A DNA stretch of 50,741 nucleotides from an uncultured Clostridia bacterium (GCA_944393565.1 CALYAM010000008.1:1-50741), one strand, 5' to 3'. Positions 1-9,498 are shown, numbered from the stretch's first letter. Notes: generated by a model not told the origin, from the sequence alone. Made by a program: numbers and translations.

Positions 1-62
1 ACTTGCATGTCTTATGTGCGCCGCCAGCGTTTATCCTGAGCCAGGATCAAACTCTCTTGTTC
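1..62 (-). rRNA. 16S ribosomal RNA, 5' end only
   Basis: Read on the minus strand, positions 55 to 36 give the universal bacterial 27F primer site AGAGTTTGATCCTGGCTCAG, followed by the conserved ACGCTGGCGGCG and ACATGCAAGT blocks that end at the window edge. Only the first 60 or so bases of the gene are inside the window. The exact 5' end near position 62 is set by analogy with E. coli 16S rRNA, in which about eight bases precede AGAGTTTGATC. Confidence 0.97.
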
Positions 63-214
63 TTTTCTTCTTATTTTTGTCTCTTCTTGACTCTTTTTTC
101 TTGTCTCGTTTCGAAATACTTCGTATTTCCGCTTGGTCTCTTAAAGGATTTTATTGTTTACTTTTCAATGTGCTTTTTTAAGTTCCCAATCACTATGTGA
201 CTGAGAACATTTTC
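63..214 (-). other. 16S rRNA leader
   Basis: This is the transcribed leader between the rRNA promoter and mature 16S RNA. It holds two stem-loops: a 12-bp stem with two G-U pairs (183-194 with 198-209) and a 7-bp stem (113-119 with 123-129). Both are plausible processing or antitermination elements. No gene is seen here; the 65-codon plus-strand frame over this stretch is a shadow of the rRNA. Confidence 0.6.
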
Positions 215-244
215 ATTTTAGCATAACTATTTAACTAATGTCAA
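215..244 (-). promoter_or_regulatory. rRNA operon promoter
   Basis: On the minus strand a perfect -35 TTGACA (239-244) is followed by an 18-base spacer and -10 TAAAAT (215-220), about 150 bases before 16S. A weaker second candidate (TTGACT near 358-363) lies further upstream. Tandem promoters are common before rRNA operons, but only the first is well supported here. Confidence 0.75.
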
Positions 245-414
245 TAGTTTTTAAAAATATTTTTAAATTATTTTTTTAATAATATTTTTATGCTATTTTT
301 TGTACTTGCCATCGTTTTTTTAGGTGGCTTTTATAGCGTAACATTTTCTTTTTATAAAGTCAATGGTTTTCGTAAAAAAATTATTGGTAACTTTTAACTT
401 GAAAGCTGATAAAT

Positions 415-1165
415 TTATTTTCGTTGTTTTACTGCTTCATATATAACAATTCCTGCTGATACAGAAGCATTTAAAGAAGTAATTTTTCCTTTCATTGGTA
501 TTTTTATTAATATATCCGTATTCTCTTTTACAAGTCTGCTCATTCCATAGCCTTCACTGCCAATAACTATACATATTGGCCCCGTTAAATCTTGGTTATA
601 ATAATATGTCTTCGCTTCTATATCTGTTCCAATAATCCATAAGCCTGATTTTTTTAAATATTTTATAGTTTCTATTAAATTTGTTACTCTTGATATTTTC
701 ATATGCTGTACAGCTCCTGCTGATACTTTATTGACAGTACTATTTACTCCAACAGCTCTTCTTTTAGGAATTATTATGCCATGAACTCCTGCAGTTTCAG
801 CAGTTCTTATGATTGAGCCTAGATTATGTGGGTCTTCTATCCCATCTAGAATTAAAATAAATGGGTCTTCATTCTTTTCTTTTGCAATATTTATAATATC
901 ATCTATTTCGCAGTACTCAAATGGTGGAACAATAGCTATAACTCCCTGATAGTTTTTTGTTTGTGATATTTCATCCATTTGTTTCTTGTCTTTTTCAACC
1001 ATAACTATTTTATTTTCTTTTGCTAAGCCAATTATTCTATTAATAGATCCGATGCTTTTCACCTTTTGTAATGTATATTTTATTTATATCTTTTCCGCTT
1101 TCTAATAATTCTAATACTGCATTTCTACCTTCTATTTGATCATCATATGATTTTTGATTTTCCAT
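415..1165 (-). CDS. rlmB: 23S rRNA (guanosine-2'-O-)-methyltransferase RlmB, with +1 frameshift
   Basis: This is a SpoU/TrmH-family SPOUT methyltransferase; RlmB methylates a guanosine in the 23S rRNA P-loop. The start is ATG 1165, one base after the lepA stop, and it gives the N-terminal substrate-binding domain with QIEGRNAVLELLESGKDI. The catalytic domain carries the family motifs LILDGIEDPHNLGSIIRTAE, IVIGSEGYGMS and PMKGKITSLNASVSAGI. The reading frame breaks after residue 38 (Lys-His): an extra C makes an in-frame CGG, and the zero frame stops three codons later. Skipping the C gives KGEKHGSINRII, the expected family sequence, and a 249-residue protein. A GTG inside the gene could mimic a start but would remove the N-terminal domain. 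The gene is probably cotranscribed with lepA. Confidence 0.92.
1048..1051 (-). other. CGGA +1 frameshift site in rlmB
   Basis: The minus strand reads AAG CAT C GGA TCT ATT. CGG is the 39th codon in the frame of the ATG at 1165; the zero frame stops at TAA two codons after it. Skipping C yields Lys-His-Gly-Ser-Ile. CGGA out of frame at 1094-1097 (AGC GGA) in the same gene is read normally. Confidence 0.9.
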
Positions 1166-1166
1166 C

Positions 1167-2978
1167 TTAGTCCTCCTCATCTAATTTTAATACGCTTAAA
1201 AAGACCTCTTGTGGTATTTCCACATTGCCTATTTGCCTCATTTTCTTTTTTCCTTTTTTCTGCTTTTCTAGTAATTTTTTCTTTCTTGTAATGTCCCCTC
1301 CATAACATTTAGCAAGCACATCTTTTCTCATTGCTGATATAGTCTCTCTAGCTATTATTTTCCCTGATACAACAGCTTGAATTGGTATTTCGAATAATTG
1401 CCTTGGTATTTCTTTTTTTAACTTCTCGGCTATTTTTCTGCCTCTTTCATATGAATTGTTTTTGTGTACAATAAAAGATAAAGCGTCTACTGGTTCGTTA
1501 TTTATATAAATATCTAGTTTTACTAAATCCGCTTTTCTATATTCCTTAAAATCATAATCAAATGATGCATATCCTTTTGATTTTGACTTTAATGTATCAA
1601 AAAAATCGTAGATTATTTCGTTTAGAGGCAATTCATAGATTAGAATAACCCTAGTTTCATCTAAATATTTCATATCTATATATATACCTCTGCGCTCCTG
1701 GCATACTCTCATAATATTACCTACATATTCTTTTGGTAGCATTATTTCGGCTTTAACTATTGGCTCTTCTATGTAACTTATTTCTTGTGTTGGTGGAAGA
1801 TCTGCTGGATTATATAAATCTATTATTTCTTCATTTGTTTTATGTACTTTATAAATAACAGATGGTGCTGTTGTAATTAATCCCAGGTCAAATTCTCTGT
1901 CTAGTCTCTCTTGTACAATCTCCAAATGAAGCAATCCTAAGAAGCCACATCTGAAGCCAAATCCTAATGCAATTGAAGTTTCAGGTTCATATTCTAATGC
2001 TGCGTCATTAAGTTTCAATTTCTCCAATGCTATTTTCAATGCTTCATACTGACTTCCGTCAATAGGGTATAAGCCACAATACACCATTGAGTTTGCTTTT
2101 TTATAGCCTGGCAATGGAGTTTTAGCCGGTTTATCGTTATGAGTTATAGTATCTCCAACGTGCAAATCTGAAATTGTTTTTACACTTGCAACAATATAGC
2201 CAACTTCCCCTGCACTTAATTTTTCTGCAGGACAATAACTACCAGGTTCCAGATATCCAACCTCTGTTACAACAAATTTTTTTCCTGTTGCCATAAATAA
2301 AATTTCTTCTCCAACTTTTACAGTTCCTTCTTTAACTCTCACATAGCTTACAGCACCTTTATAGTTATCATATTTGGAGTCAAAAATTAAGCATTGTAAT
2401 TCTGAATTTGGGTTTCCCTTTGGAGGTTTAATTTCTGTTATTATTTTTTCTAATACTTGTTCAACATTTAGTCCAGTTTTTGCTGAAATACATGGTGCAT
2501 TCATTGCAGGTATTCCTATAACTTCCTCTATTTCATTTTTTATTTCTTCTGGTCTTGCATTTGGCAAATCCACTTTATTGATTACAGGTAAAATATCCAA
2601 ATTGTTTTCTAAAGCTAAATAAACATTTGCAAGTGTTTGTGCTTCTATTCCTTGGCTAGCATCTACCACAAGTATGGCTCCCTCGCATGCTGCTAAACTC
2701 CTTGACACTTCATAATTAAAATCCACATGCCCTGGTGTATCAATTAAATTATATATGTATTTTTCTCCATTTTTAGCAGTGTATTTCATACGAACAGCTT
2801 GTGCCTTTATTGTAATACCTCTTTCTTTTTCTAATTCCATATTATCTAATACTTGATTTTCCATTTCTCGAATAGATAAGGCACCTGTCATCTCAATTAT
2901 TCTATCTGCCAATGTTGATTTTCCATGATCAATATGTGCAATAATGCTAAAATTTCGTATATTCTCTTGTTTCTCCAT
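1167..2978 (-). CDS. lepA: Elongation factor 4 (LepA), ribosome back-translocating GTPase
   Basis: EF4 is a translational GTPase that binds the ribosome like EF-G and remobilises stalled complexes. The 603-residue length is normal. The G1 loop [13 protein letters not shown], the G3 motif DTPGHVDF and the G4 motif NKVDLP are all present near the N-terminus, and the C-terminal LepA-specific domain ends with the conserved [20 protein letters not shown] ribosome site precedes ATG 2978. The gene diverges from mutS2 and leads into rlmB, whose start follows its stop by one base. No in-frame CGG codon occurs in its 603 codons. Confidence 0.98.
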   Translation of the reverse strand: MEKQENIRNFSIIAHIDHGKSTLADRIIEMTGALSIREMENQVLDNMELEKERGITIKAQAVRMKYTAKNGEKYIYNLIDTPGHVDFNYEVSRSLAACEGAILVVDASQGIEAQTLANVYLALENNLDILPVINKVDLPNARPEEIKNEIEEVIGIPAMNAPCISAKTGLNVEQVLEKIITEIKPPKGNPNSELQCLIFDSKYDNYKGAVSYVRVKEGTVKVGEEILFMATGKKFVVTEVGYLEPGSYCPAEKLSAGEVGYIVASVKTISDLHVGDTITHNDKPAKTPLPGYKKANSMVYCGLYPIDGSQYEALKIALEKLKLNDAALEYEPETSIALGFGFRCGFLGLLHLEIVQERLDREFDLGLITTAPSVIYKVHKTNEEIIDLYNPADLPPTQEISYIEEPIVKAEIMLPKEYVGNIMRVCQERRGIYIDMKYLDETRVILIYELPLNEIIYDFFDTLKSKSKGYASFDYDFKEYRKADLVKLDIYINNEPVDALSFIVHKNNSYERGRKIAEKLKKEIPRQLFEIPIQAVVSGKIIARETISAMRKDVLAKCYGGDITRKKKLLEKQKKGKKKMRQIGNVEIPQEVFLSVLKLDEED

Positions 2979-3058
2979 TAATTGCCTCCATTTCTGGTTT
3001 TTATTTTATCATAGTTTATACTTTTAGGCAATAATGTTAGTAACATTTCATTTTTCTA

Positions 3059-3087
3059 TTGTGTTTTAGGCATTTATATGGCATAAT
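3059..3087 (+). promoter_or_regulatory. mutS2 promoter
   Basis: TTGTGT (3059-3064), a 17-base spacer and CATAAT (3082-3087) lie 36 bases before the mutS2 start. A TGGAGG ribosome site sits at 3111-3116. The -35 match is moderate. Confidence 0.5.
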
Positions 3088-3123
3088 GAATTTATCTTTT
3101 TATATTAAATTGGAGGTTTTTTT

Positions 3124-5452
3124 ATGTTGCAAAAGAATTTAGAAAAATTGGAATTTTCTAAGATTAAGAAAATTTTATCAGATTTTGCTATTACTGATAA
3201 TGGAAAAGATTTTGCACTTAACTTAACTCCTGCTACATGCTTGGACGAAGCAAAAAAGTTACTTGATGAAACAACTGAAAGCTATATTTTGTTATTTCGT
3301 AAGGGTTCTCCGCCTTTAGAGCATGTTACAGATATTTCCATTCCACTAAAGACACTAGAAAATGGTGGTTTTTTATCTGCCACTTCATTATTAAATATTA
3401 CAAATATCCTAAAAGAATCTAGGTTATTAAAAGAATACTTTCACTCTGATATAGATACTTCATTTTGTTTACATTTGTCAGACTTATTCAATAATTTATA
3501 TTCTAACCCAAAAATAGAAGAAATAATTTACTCCTCCATTTTAGATGAAAATACAATTGCTGATAATGCCTCATTAAAATTATCAAAACTTCGCAAAGAA
3601 TCAAGACAATTAGAAATTAATATTAGGCAAAAGCTTTTAGATTGTCTTCATTCAAGTTATATTCAAGAGCCGATAATTACTATTCGCTCAGGTAGATTTG
3701 TTATTCCTGTAAAGCAAGAATGTCGCAGTGAAGTCAAAGGATTTGTTCATGATATTTCTTCAAGTGGCTCTACTATTTTTGTTGAACCAATTACTGTTTT
3801 TGAACTAAATAACCGATTAAATGAAATTAAACTAGAGGAAAACATAGAAATTGAAAAAATTTTACAAAATTTAAGTAGTCTTTTTTACGGTTTAATATCA
3901 GAGTTAAATAAAAATGTTAATATAATTGGAAAAATTGACTTTTCATTTGCAAAAGCAAAATATGCTGTAAGTATAGATGCTACTGAGCCAATTTTAGAAA
4001 GCAAGAAGATTATATCTTTGCAAAAAGCACGTCATCCATTAATACCTGCTAATGTTGTAGTGCCAATTAGCATTAAGTTAGGAATTGATTTTTCTTGTCT
4101 TATTATTACTGGTCCTAATACTGGTGGAAAAACAGTTGCTTTAAAAACAGTTGGGCTCTTATGTGTTATGGCATCTAGTGGTTTGTACATTCCTGCTGCT
4201 GAAAAAAGTTCTGTTTATGTTTTTGATAAAGTATTCGCGGACATAGGAGATGAGCAAAGTATTCAGGAATCTCTTAGCACTTTCTCCTCACACATTACCA
4301 ATATTGTAGAAATTTTGCATAATGCAACTGCTAGTAGTTTAGTTTTATTAGACGAGCTTGGTTCTCGGAACAGATCCCTCTGAAGGGGCTAATATTGCTA
4401 TTAGTATATTATTAAAATTATATAATAATGGAATATTAACAATGTGTACTACTCACTATCCAGAGCTTAAGACTTTTGCAATGCAAACAGTCGGATTTGA
4501 AAATGCATGTTCAGAATTTGATATTGAAAATTTAAAGCCAACTTTTAGGCTATTAATTGGAGTTCCAGGTCAAAGTAACGCCTTTGCAATCAGCGAAAAG
4601 TTAGGGTTGGATGCTGATATATTGGCATATGCTAAATCTATTTCAAATACAAATCAAATTTCTATTGAGGATTTGTTAAGGCAGATTTATAATGATAAAA
4701 AAGCAATTGAGATTGAAAAAGAAAAAATTGTTAAAAACTCGAAAGAAATTGATGACCTAAAATACGATTTGTATGACGAGAAGAGAAATTTGGAGCAACT
4801 TAAGCAAAGTTACATTTCTACAGCCAAAGAAGAAGCTAGACAAATTTTAATTAGTGCAAAAGAACAAGCAGATAAAATGATTAATTCATTAGAAAATGGG
4901 GTATCTAAAAGTGATGCTAACTCTATTAGAAAAAAAATCAAACAAGGAATTGTGCAATTAGCACCTAATTATAATTTCTCTGAATCTCATATTGAAAAGA
5001 AAGATATATCTATTGGGCTTTCAGTGTTTGTTAAACCATTAAATACATATGGTACTATATTAAGTTTACCTGATAAATCAGATAAAGTTCAAGTTCAGGT
5101 TGGTAGTACAAAAACATATTTTCCTATTTCTGATATTGAAAAGTCAAATATAAAGATAGCCCATGAAGGTGGAAAAGTAAAGTCAAAATTATCATCTAAG
5201 AGTTCTTTTATTTCTCCTGAGATAAATTTACTAGGATACCGTGTTGAAGATGCAACTTCTGTGCTTGACAAATATTTAGATGATTGTGTTATGTCAAAAC
5301 TCTCTTCAATTAGGATTATTCACGGTAAGGGTTCAGGTGCCTTGCGTTCTGGTATTCATGCCTTTTTGAAAACAAATCCACATGTGAAAAATTTTAGACT
5401 TGGCAGTTTGGGCGAAGGTGAAATGGGGGTTACAATTGTAGAATTAAAGTAA
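3124..5452 (+). CDS. mutS2: MutS2 ATPase/endonuclease, with +1 frameshift
   Basis: MutS2 is a MutS-family ATPase with a C-terminal Smr nuclease domain; in Firmicutes it limits homologous recombination and acts in ribosome rescue. The core and clamp region comes first, then Walker A GPNTGGKT near residue 337, then Walker B LLDELGSGTDPSEG near 408-421, a long coiled coil (about 520-600), and the Smr domain with IIHGKGSGALRSGIH. The frame breaks inside Walker B: an extra C after DELGS makes an in-frame CGG, and the zero frame stops five codons later. Skipping C restores DELGSGTDP, which is nearly invariant in the family, and a 775-residue protein of normal length. Both halves are intact, so decay is unlikely. 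Start ATG 3124 has GGAGG eight bases upstream. Confidence 0.93.
4366..4369 (+). other. CGGA +1 frameshift site in mutS2
   Basis: The plus strand reads GGT TCT C GGA ACA GAT. CGG is codon 415. Skipping C gives Gly-Ser-Gly-Thr-Asp of the conserved Walker B/D-loop. This is the only site in the window on the plus strand, so the effect is not an artefact of one strand. Out-of-frame CGG at 3888, 4238, 4492 and 5323 in this gene is read normally. Confidence 0.92.
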
Positions 5453-5500
5453 ATTCAAATTAGAAGGAACTTTCATATTCTAGTTCCTTCTAATTTGAAT
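5453..5500. terminator. Bidirectional terminator between mutS2 and the 97-aa gene
   Basis: There is a perfect 19-bp inverted repeat (5453-5471 with 5482-5500) around a 10-base loop. It begins directly after the mutS2 stop and overlaps the last codons of the convergent small gene, so the 3' arm also encodes protein. Confidence 0.75.
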
Positions 5501-5766
5501 CTGCCTTTATTTGTTTCTGCATATATACTTAATTTTTCCTCATCAACAATGCCTAATATATCATATTTAATATTTCCTATTGGTGTGTTAAATTCTCCTG
5601 AAAAAATGCATTTGTTTCCTTCTACTTTTCCTCCATAAAAATTATTTTTTCCTCCCATAATCTCTAGTGTACCACTTAGACTTTCATTTTGTACCTTTAG
5701 CTCCAAGTTACCACTTATTTGTCCCATTGGTGTATTGAATTTTATTAGATATTTTCCTTCTATCAT
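5473..5766 (-). CDS. Small beta-strand-rich hypothetical protein
   Basis: This 97-residue protein is not recognised as a named family. It has no signal peptide, cysteine pair or catalytic motif. It contains an internal repeat, KFNTPMGQISGNLEL near the start and EFNTPIGNIKYDIL near residue 60, spaced as alternating polar/hydrophobic strands, which suggests a small beta-barrel or sandwich. A GGAGGTTAGG ribosome site precedes ATG 5766. It converges on mutS2 and shares the terminator there. Function unknown. Confidence 0.7.
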   Translation of the reverse strand: MIEGKYLIKFNTPMGQISGNLELKVQNESLSGTLEIMGGKNNFYGGKVEGNKCIFSGEFNTPIGNIKYDILGIVDEEKLSIYAETNKGRFKLEGTRI

Positions 5767-5839
5767 AACCTAACCTCCATTATTTTATTATATTCTGCTT
5801 AGGCTAAAATGTTACACTAAAAGTTAGGTTCAAAAAAAC

Positions 5840-6018
5840 AAATCCACAGCGCTACTGTGGATTTGTTTTTGGTGGGCAGGGATGGATTCGCCAAAGGCCG
5901 CCGCCCTAAAAACAGTCCACTGGACTGTTTTTTTACGGGCTTTCGAATCCTCCTTTTTATTCAAAAAAAATCCACAGCGCTACTGTGGATTTTTTTTTGG
6001 TGGGCAGGGATGGATTCG
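5840..6018 (-). repeat. Duplicated tRNA-Tyr 3' end plus terminator (two 51-bp copies, 128 bp apart)
   Basis: Positions 5840-5890 and 5968-6018 are identical at 50 of 51 bases. Each copy holds the last 21 bases of tRNA-Tyr and a hairpin with a 10-bp stem (5840-5849/5855-5864 and 5968-5977/5983-5992) next to a T-run. The spacer 5891-5967 carries another palindrome, a 12-bp stem at 5908-5919/5921-5932, and outer arms GGATTCG/CGAATCC (5884-5890/5944-5950). It may be a recombination scar or a minimal attachment-site duplication at the tRNA 3' end. Both hairpins should terminate transcription of the tRNA unit. Confidence 0.8.
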
Positions 6019-6084
6019 AACCATCGTACTCAAATGAGAACAGATTTACAGTCTGCCGCCTTTAGCCACTCGGCCACCTACCCA
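5998..6084 (-). tRNA. tRNA-Tyr (GTA)
   Basis: This 87-base class II tRNA has a long variable arm, anticodon GTA in the loop of CAGACTGTAAATCTG, a T-arm GGTTCGAATCC and an encoded CCA (5998-6000). The acceptor stem TGGGTAG pairs with CTGCCCA. It is second in a two-tRNA unit after tRNA-Met. A 21-base fragment of its 3' end is repeated at 5870-5890. Confidence 0.95.
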
Positions 6085-6105
6085 CATAAAATAATTAAGT
6101 TGAAA

Positions 6106-6183
6106 TGGTGCGCCCTCAAGGATTCGAACCTTGGACCCACCGGTTATGAGCCGGTTGCTCTGACCAACTGAGCTAAGGGCGCA
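6106..6183 (-). tRNA. tRNA with CAT anticodon (elongator Met, or Ile2)
   Basis: This 78-base tRNA has acceptor TGCGCCC pairing with GGGCGCA, an encoded CCA, and an anticodon loop reading CTCATAA within GGCTCATAACC. A CAT anticodon fits elongator Met or, if lysidine-modified, Ile reading ATA. The sequence alone does not decide; the 5' base pair U1-A72 is not the initiator mismatch, but other initiator marks (GGG/CCC in the anticodon stem) are also absent, so it is not fMet. Confidence 0.9.
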
Positions 6184-6201
6184 TATCTCAACGCAAGTTA
6201 A

Positions 6202-6230
6202 AGTATAATATATTTTTAAATTGTTGTCAA
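6202..6230 (-). promoter_or_regulatory. tRNA operon promoter
   Basis: A perfect TTGACA (6225-6230), a 17-base spacer and TATACT (6202-6207) sit on the minus strand, 18 bases before the first tRNA. This is a near-consensus sigma-A promoter. Confidence 0.85.
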
Positions 6231-6476
6231 TACTTAGACATAAATTTCATAAAATATTTTTATTTTCGATATTATCTATGCTTCTCTAGCTTCTTTCTGA
6301 ATCATTGCCTCCGCTTTTTACAAAAGCATATGGCTTTTCCTTATTATTTATTAAAGTTGTACATTGTTAGTATTCTCAAATTTATTGTTGATTATTTAAA
6401 ATATATCCTCAAGCAAATCTGAAATCTTTTGTAACCTGTTTTTTGTATCCTTTTACCTTCAAATTTTATTGATAAT
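6231..6476. other. AT-rich intergenic stretch without a recognised gene
   Basis: Nothing convincing is seen between the tRNA promoter and the small membrane protein. A 32-codon minus-strand frame overlaps the end of that gene but has no ribosome site or recognisable sequence. Confidence 0.5.
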
Positions 6477-6680
6477 TCATTCTTTTCCATTTTGCCTTTT
6501 TGCAGCATAAATAATTGATAATATTATTCCTACTAAATTAGTTCCTACTGATAGTCCTAGTAATAGTCCTTTTGTAAATTCTCCAAACGAACTAGTCTCA
6601 TTTCCAGCAAAGAATATATACGATAAATATAAAATATTTCCTAATATTATTAAAAAAATTCCAATTTTTAGTTTGTTCAT
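6477..6680 (-). CDS. Small two-helix membrane protein
   Basis: This 67-residue hypothetical protein has two hydrophobic segments (about 5-23 and 35-57) and a basic tail KRQNGKE. The start at ATG 6680 is chosen because AAAGGGG lies 11 bases upstream; a longer frame from 6704 overlaps the end of the ThyX-like gene. It is likely cotranscribed behind that gene. Function unknown. Confidence 0.6.
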   Translation of the reverse strand: MNKLKIGIFLIILGNILYLSYIFFAGNETSSFGEFTKGLLLGLSVGTNLVGIILSIIYAAKRQNGKE

Positions 6681-6696
6681 TTTGATTTTTTCCCCT

Positions 6697-7842
6697 TTAT
6701 ACATTTCTCTTTAATGCATTATTAGGTCCCCATATGCATGGACTTGTACATTTAAAATTTGGAAAAAGGCACCTTATTCCCGATTCGTATTTTTTTAAGT
6801 AATTATATACATTACTATTAGAATTTTCTGTATTAGCTATGTATTTTTCCAATGTTATTTTGGTTTGTCTCATAATTTCTAATTGTGCTAAGCCACATAA
6901 TCTTTCCTTACATTTTAAAATAAAGTCCTCCACTGTGCCCCTTTCATTTATATCAGCTATCATTCCTTGTGGAAATTTATTTTTCAATGATGATATATCT
7001 TTCTGCCACATACTTTTTAGTTTCTCATTATTTTCTATTATTTCTGGGGTATAAAATGCAACATCTTTTATTTTCATATTGTAACGTAATGTTCTATGTC
7101 TTTGTGCCTGTGCAAGCTGTGCAAATGTTCCTTTGTAGTTTGTGCTATAACATTCGCCAAATTCCTCTTTATAATCTCGTTTTGCAAATAAAGAAAGTTC
7201 TCGTTCTTTTATATCTGCGTTTAGTCCATCTACTGTTATATTTTTGGTTAGTTCAATGAATTCATACATATATGGTTTTAGTTTTGCACTAAAAGCTGTT
7301 TCTTCTTCTTTTCTAATATAGTTCTTAAAAAATTGTATAATATAATTAACTTGTCTAAATGAAACTGTGTATTCCATTGTAGTTGCCGGTGTAAAAATAC
7401 TAATTAAATATCTTGCATTTTCCATCGCTAATTTTTCCATTTGTTTTTCTGGAATATTTTCATATTTTTTCGCAATCTCTTTTTTATATATGTCAATCCA
7501 TTTATAATATAGTTCTTCTTCTTGTTTGGATGCAATCATTTTAGTATATCTAGCTGATTTTTCAGATGTCGTATAGGCTCCTTCATTGTTTAATATCATT
7601 GCTAGTATTTTAGGTATGTTGACCAGGCATAGGTTATAGCTTACATGATCAAATACACTGTGATGCCCATTTTTAATTGCATTCTCTGCTCTTTTTATTG
7701 CTTTTTCCTCTGGTTGTTTTAATAAGCTTTCTATTGTATCTGGCATATAGCATATTCCTGCCGACATGCCTGAAAATTTTATTGCTTCCTGTCTTGACAT
7801 TATGTTATTTGTTTTAGTAGATGCAAGAATTTTTATTTCCAT
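6697..7842 (-). CDS. ThyX-like (FAD-dependent thymidylate synthase family) protein, double-length
   Basis: Canonical ThyX makes dTMP from dUMP with FAD and folate and is about 220-250 residues; this protein is 381. Residues 58-110 resemble the first part of ThyX: GHHSVFDHVSYNLCLVNIPK, then EGAYTTSEKSARYTKM, but the expected RHR of the nucleotide-binding motif is replaced by NNE. A second stretch near residue 245 supplies AQAQRHRTLRYNMKI, so the RHR signature appears in the other half. This looks like two ThyX-like repeats with motifs divided between them. It could be a working divergent thymidylate synthase or a different flavoenzyme. The start ATG 7842 has AAGGAATG upstream. Confidence 0.65.
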   Translation of the reverse strand: MEIKILASTKTNNIMSRQEAIKFSGMSAGICYMPDTIESLLKQPEEKAIKRAENAIKNGHHSVFDHVSYNLCLVNIPKILAMILNNEGAYTTSEKSARYTKMIASKQEEELYYKWIDIYKKEIAKKYENIPEKQMEKLAMENARYLISIFTPATTMEYTVSFRQVNYIIQFFKNYIRKEEETAFSAKLKPYMYEFIELTKNITVDGLNADIKERELSLFAKRDYKEEFGECYSTNYKGTFAQLAQAQRHRTLRYNMKIKDVAFYTPEIIENNEKLKSMWQKDISSLKNKFPQGMIADINERGTVEDFILKCKERLCGLAQLEIMRQTKITLEKYIANTENSNSNVYNYLKKYESGIRCLFPNFKCTSPCIWGPNNALKRNV

Positions 7843-7881
7843 TTTATCATCATTCCTTATATATTATTTGCATTGAAAGAA

Positions 7882-7910
7882 AAAAACCAAACTGTTACAG
7901 TTTGGTTTTT
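7882..7910 (-). terminator. Terminator after the coiled-coil protein gene
   Basis: A perfect 13-bp stem (7882-7894 with 7898-7910), loop TTA, follows the stop at 7914 by three bases on the minus strand and ends in a T-run. Its A-rich other arm makes it potentially bidirectional. Confidence 0.8.
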
Positions 7911-7913
7911 AAA

Positions 7914-8756
7914 TTACTGGCGCTGTTCTCCTCTTCCTTCTGGCAAAGCAGGAACTTGTAAAACTACTTTTACTTTTAATACATAACTTATTGCTCTTCC
8001 TATTTTGCTGTTCTTTATTCTTTGCCATAATGAAGGTTTTACTTCAAAACGCGTTTCTTCAATATATTGTTTGTCTTCTTCCTCGGCAACCTCTTTTGTA
8101 ACTGTATTTTCTACAACGTCTTCTATTGGTTCTGGTATTCCTTTTAATGCGTCTGCTACTTCTATTCCAATATAGCTCAGTGCTTTTGATCTGTCTTCTA
8201 TACGTTCCATATCTATTTCTATGTGTAAGTTCGTTTCTAAGTTACTTATTCTAGCATTAACAAGCTTTAATGCGTCTTCATAATTTTGTGATGTTTTGGT
8301 TCTGTTTCTTCCTATTATTGATAATGATTCCACAACGTCTTCTGAGAATTCATCTGTTGCTTTTTTTACTTCTTCTTTCCAGCCTTCTTCTTTTGACTCT
8401 GCCATTTCTAATATTTCTTTTAAACGTGCTGCCTGATTAATATTATTTTCTCTTACTCTAATTAAAGTTTCTATTTGTTTTGTATTTTCTTCAAATTGAT
8501 TCGTTGCGTACTCTACAAGTCCATAAGCAGCTTTATACACGCTTTTAGGAAAATTCTTCTTTTTAGGATATTCTATCAAATATGTTTTAATTGATTCTAT
8601 TAAATCTTTAAAATAAGTGTCTTCTTGTAATTCTACAATTTGCTTTTTACTATTTGGATTAATCATTTTTTGAACTTTATCTATATTAGATAAAATTTTT
8701 TCTTCTGTAATTACCATTTTTACGTTTACTATGCCTGATTTTCTGAAGAGTGACAT
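7914..8756 (-). CDS. Hypothetical coiled-coil protein
   Basis: This 280-residue protein has no recognised domain. Residues about 85-200 are strongly helical and charged, with heptad-like spacing, followed by an acidic linker rich in Glu and Val and a basic, hydrophobic C-terminus (KIGRAISYVLKVKVVLQVPA) that could be amphipathic and touch the membrane. There is no signal peptide. A GGAGGG ribosome site precedes ATG 8756, and a terminator follows the stop, so it is probably a single-gene unit. Function unknown. Confidence 0.75.
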   Translation of the reverse strand: MSLFRKSGIVNVKMVITEEKILSNIDKVQKMINPNSKKQIVELQEDTYFKDLIESIKTYLIEYPKKKNFPKSVYKAAYGLVEYATNQFEENTKQIETLIRVRENNINQAARLKEILEMAESKEEGWKEEVKKATDEFSEDVVESLSIIGRNRTKTSQNYEDALKLVNARISNLETNLHIEIDMERIEDRSKALSYIGIEVADALKGIPEPIEDVVENTVTKEVAEEEDKQYIEETRFEVKPSLWQRIKNSKIGRAISYVLKVKVVLQVPALPEGRGEQRQ

Positions 8757-8925
8757 GTAAACTACCCTCCTTTGTCCTATGCTTTTTCTTTTGCTATAAT
8801 TAATTATACATTCTTTTGCAAAAAACTACAATAGGAATAGTTAAATTTTTATTTATCTATTTTGTTACAATTTTATTACATTTTTGTAACAAAAGTCAAG
8901 AATTTTTTGCAAATTATTACTTTTT

Positions 8926-9498
8926 TTAACTAAATTTTTTAAGCCCTTGTAAAATAGATTTTTCAAGTTCATGGTATAGTTTTTGTACTTCAATTTCTCT
9001 GTTAGTTTTTAATTTGTATATTAAACTTGAACAAGTTAAGCCAAAAATTCCAGAGGCGATTATTTCTGGATCACCTTCAATTAGTTCTCCTTTTTCTATC
9101 CCTTCTTTTATAATATCTTCTATTGTTTTTATATACTCAAACACATAATTTTTGCATCTAATATTTCTTGGTTCATTTCCCCATATTTGGCTCAATACTA
9201 TTGTAATAATGTTTTCGTATTTTATAATTACTTTTATTTGTATTAATATTATTGCCTTTAGTTTGTCTATATAACTTTCTACTTTCTGAGTTTTAATTTC
9301 TATACTGTTTTTTAGTAATTTCATTCCTTCTTCTACAAGAAAATTAAATATTTCTTCCTTGCTTGAAAAATGATAATATAGCGTCCCCTTTGCTACACCA
9401 ACAGTTGCTGTGATTTCCTCTATACTCGTTGCATCATAACCTTTTTTTGCAAATAATCCCATGGAAGTTTCAAAAATTTTTCTTTTGGTTTTGTTCAT
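8926..9498 (-). CDS. TetR-family transcriptional regulator
   Basis: The 190-residue protein has the TetR N-terminal helix-turn-helix at residues 5-50, with GYDATSIEEITATVGVAKGT and LYYHFSSKEEIF, and a divergent ligand-binding C-terminal half. These regulators act as dimers that leave DNA on ligand binding. The ligand is not predictable. An 18-base palindrome at 9511-9528 just upstream is a likely autoregulatory operator. The GGAGGAGG ribosome site lies unusually far (about 27 bases) from ATG 9498, with the palindrome between them; folding of that palindrome would bring them together. Confidence 0.9.
   Translation of the reverse strand: MNKTKRKIFETSMGLFAKKGYDATSIEEITATVGVAKGTLYYHFSSKEEIFNFLVEEGMKLLKNSIEIKTQKVESYIDKLKAIILIQIKVIIKYENIITIVLSQIWGNEPRNIRCKNYVFEYIKTIEDIIKEGIEKGELIEGDPEIIASGIFGLTCSSLIYKLKTNREIEVQKLYHELEKSILQGLKKFS

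Noticed and set aside
5857-6171. Plus-strand 104-codon reading frame over the tRNA pair
   Set aside because: It is antisense to two tRNAs and their terminators and has no ribosome site.
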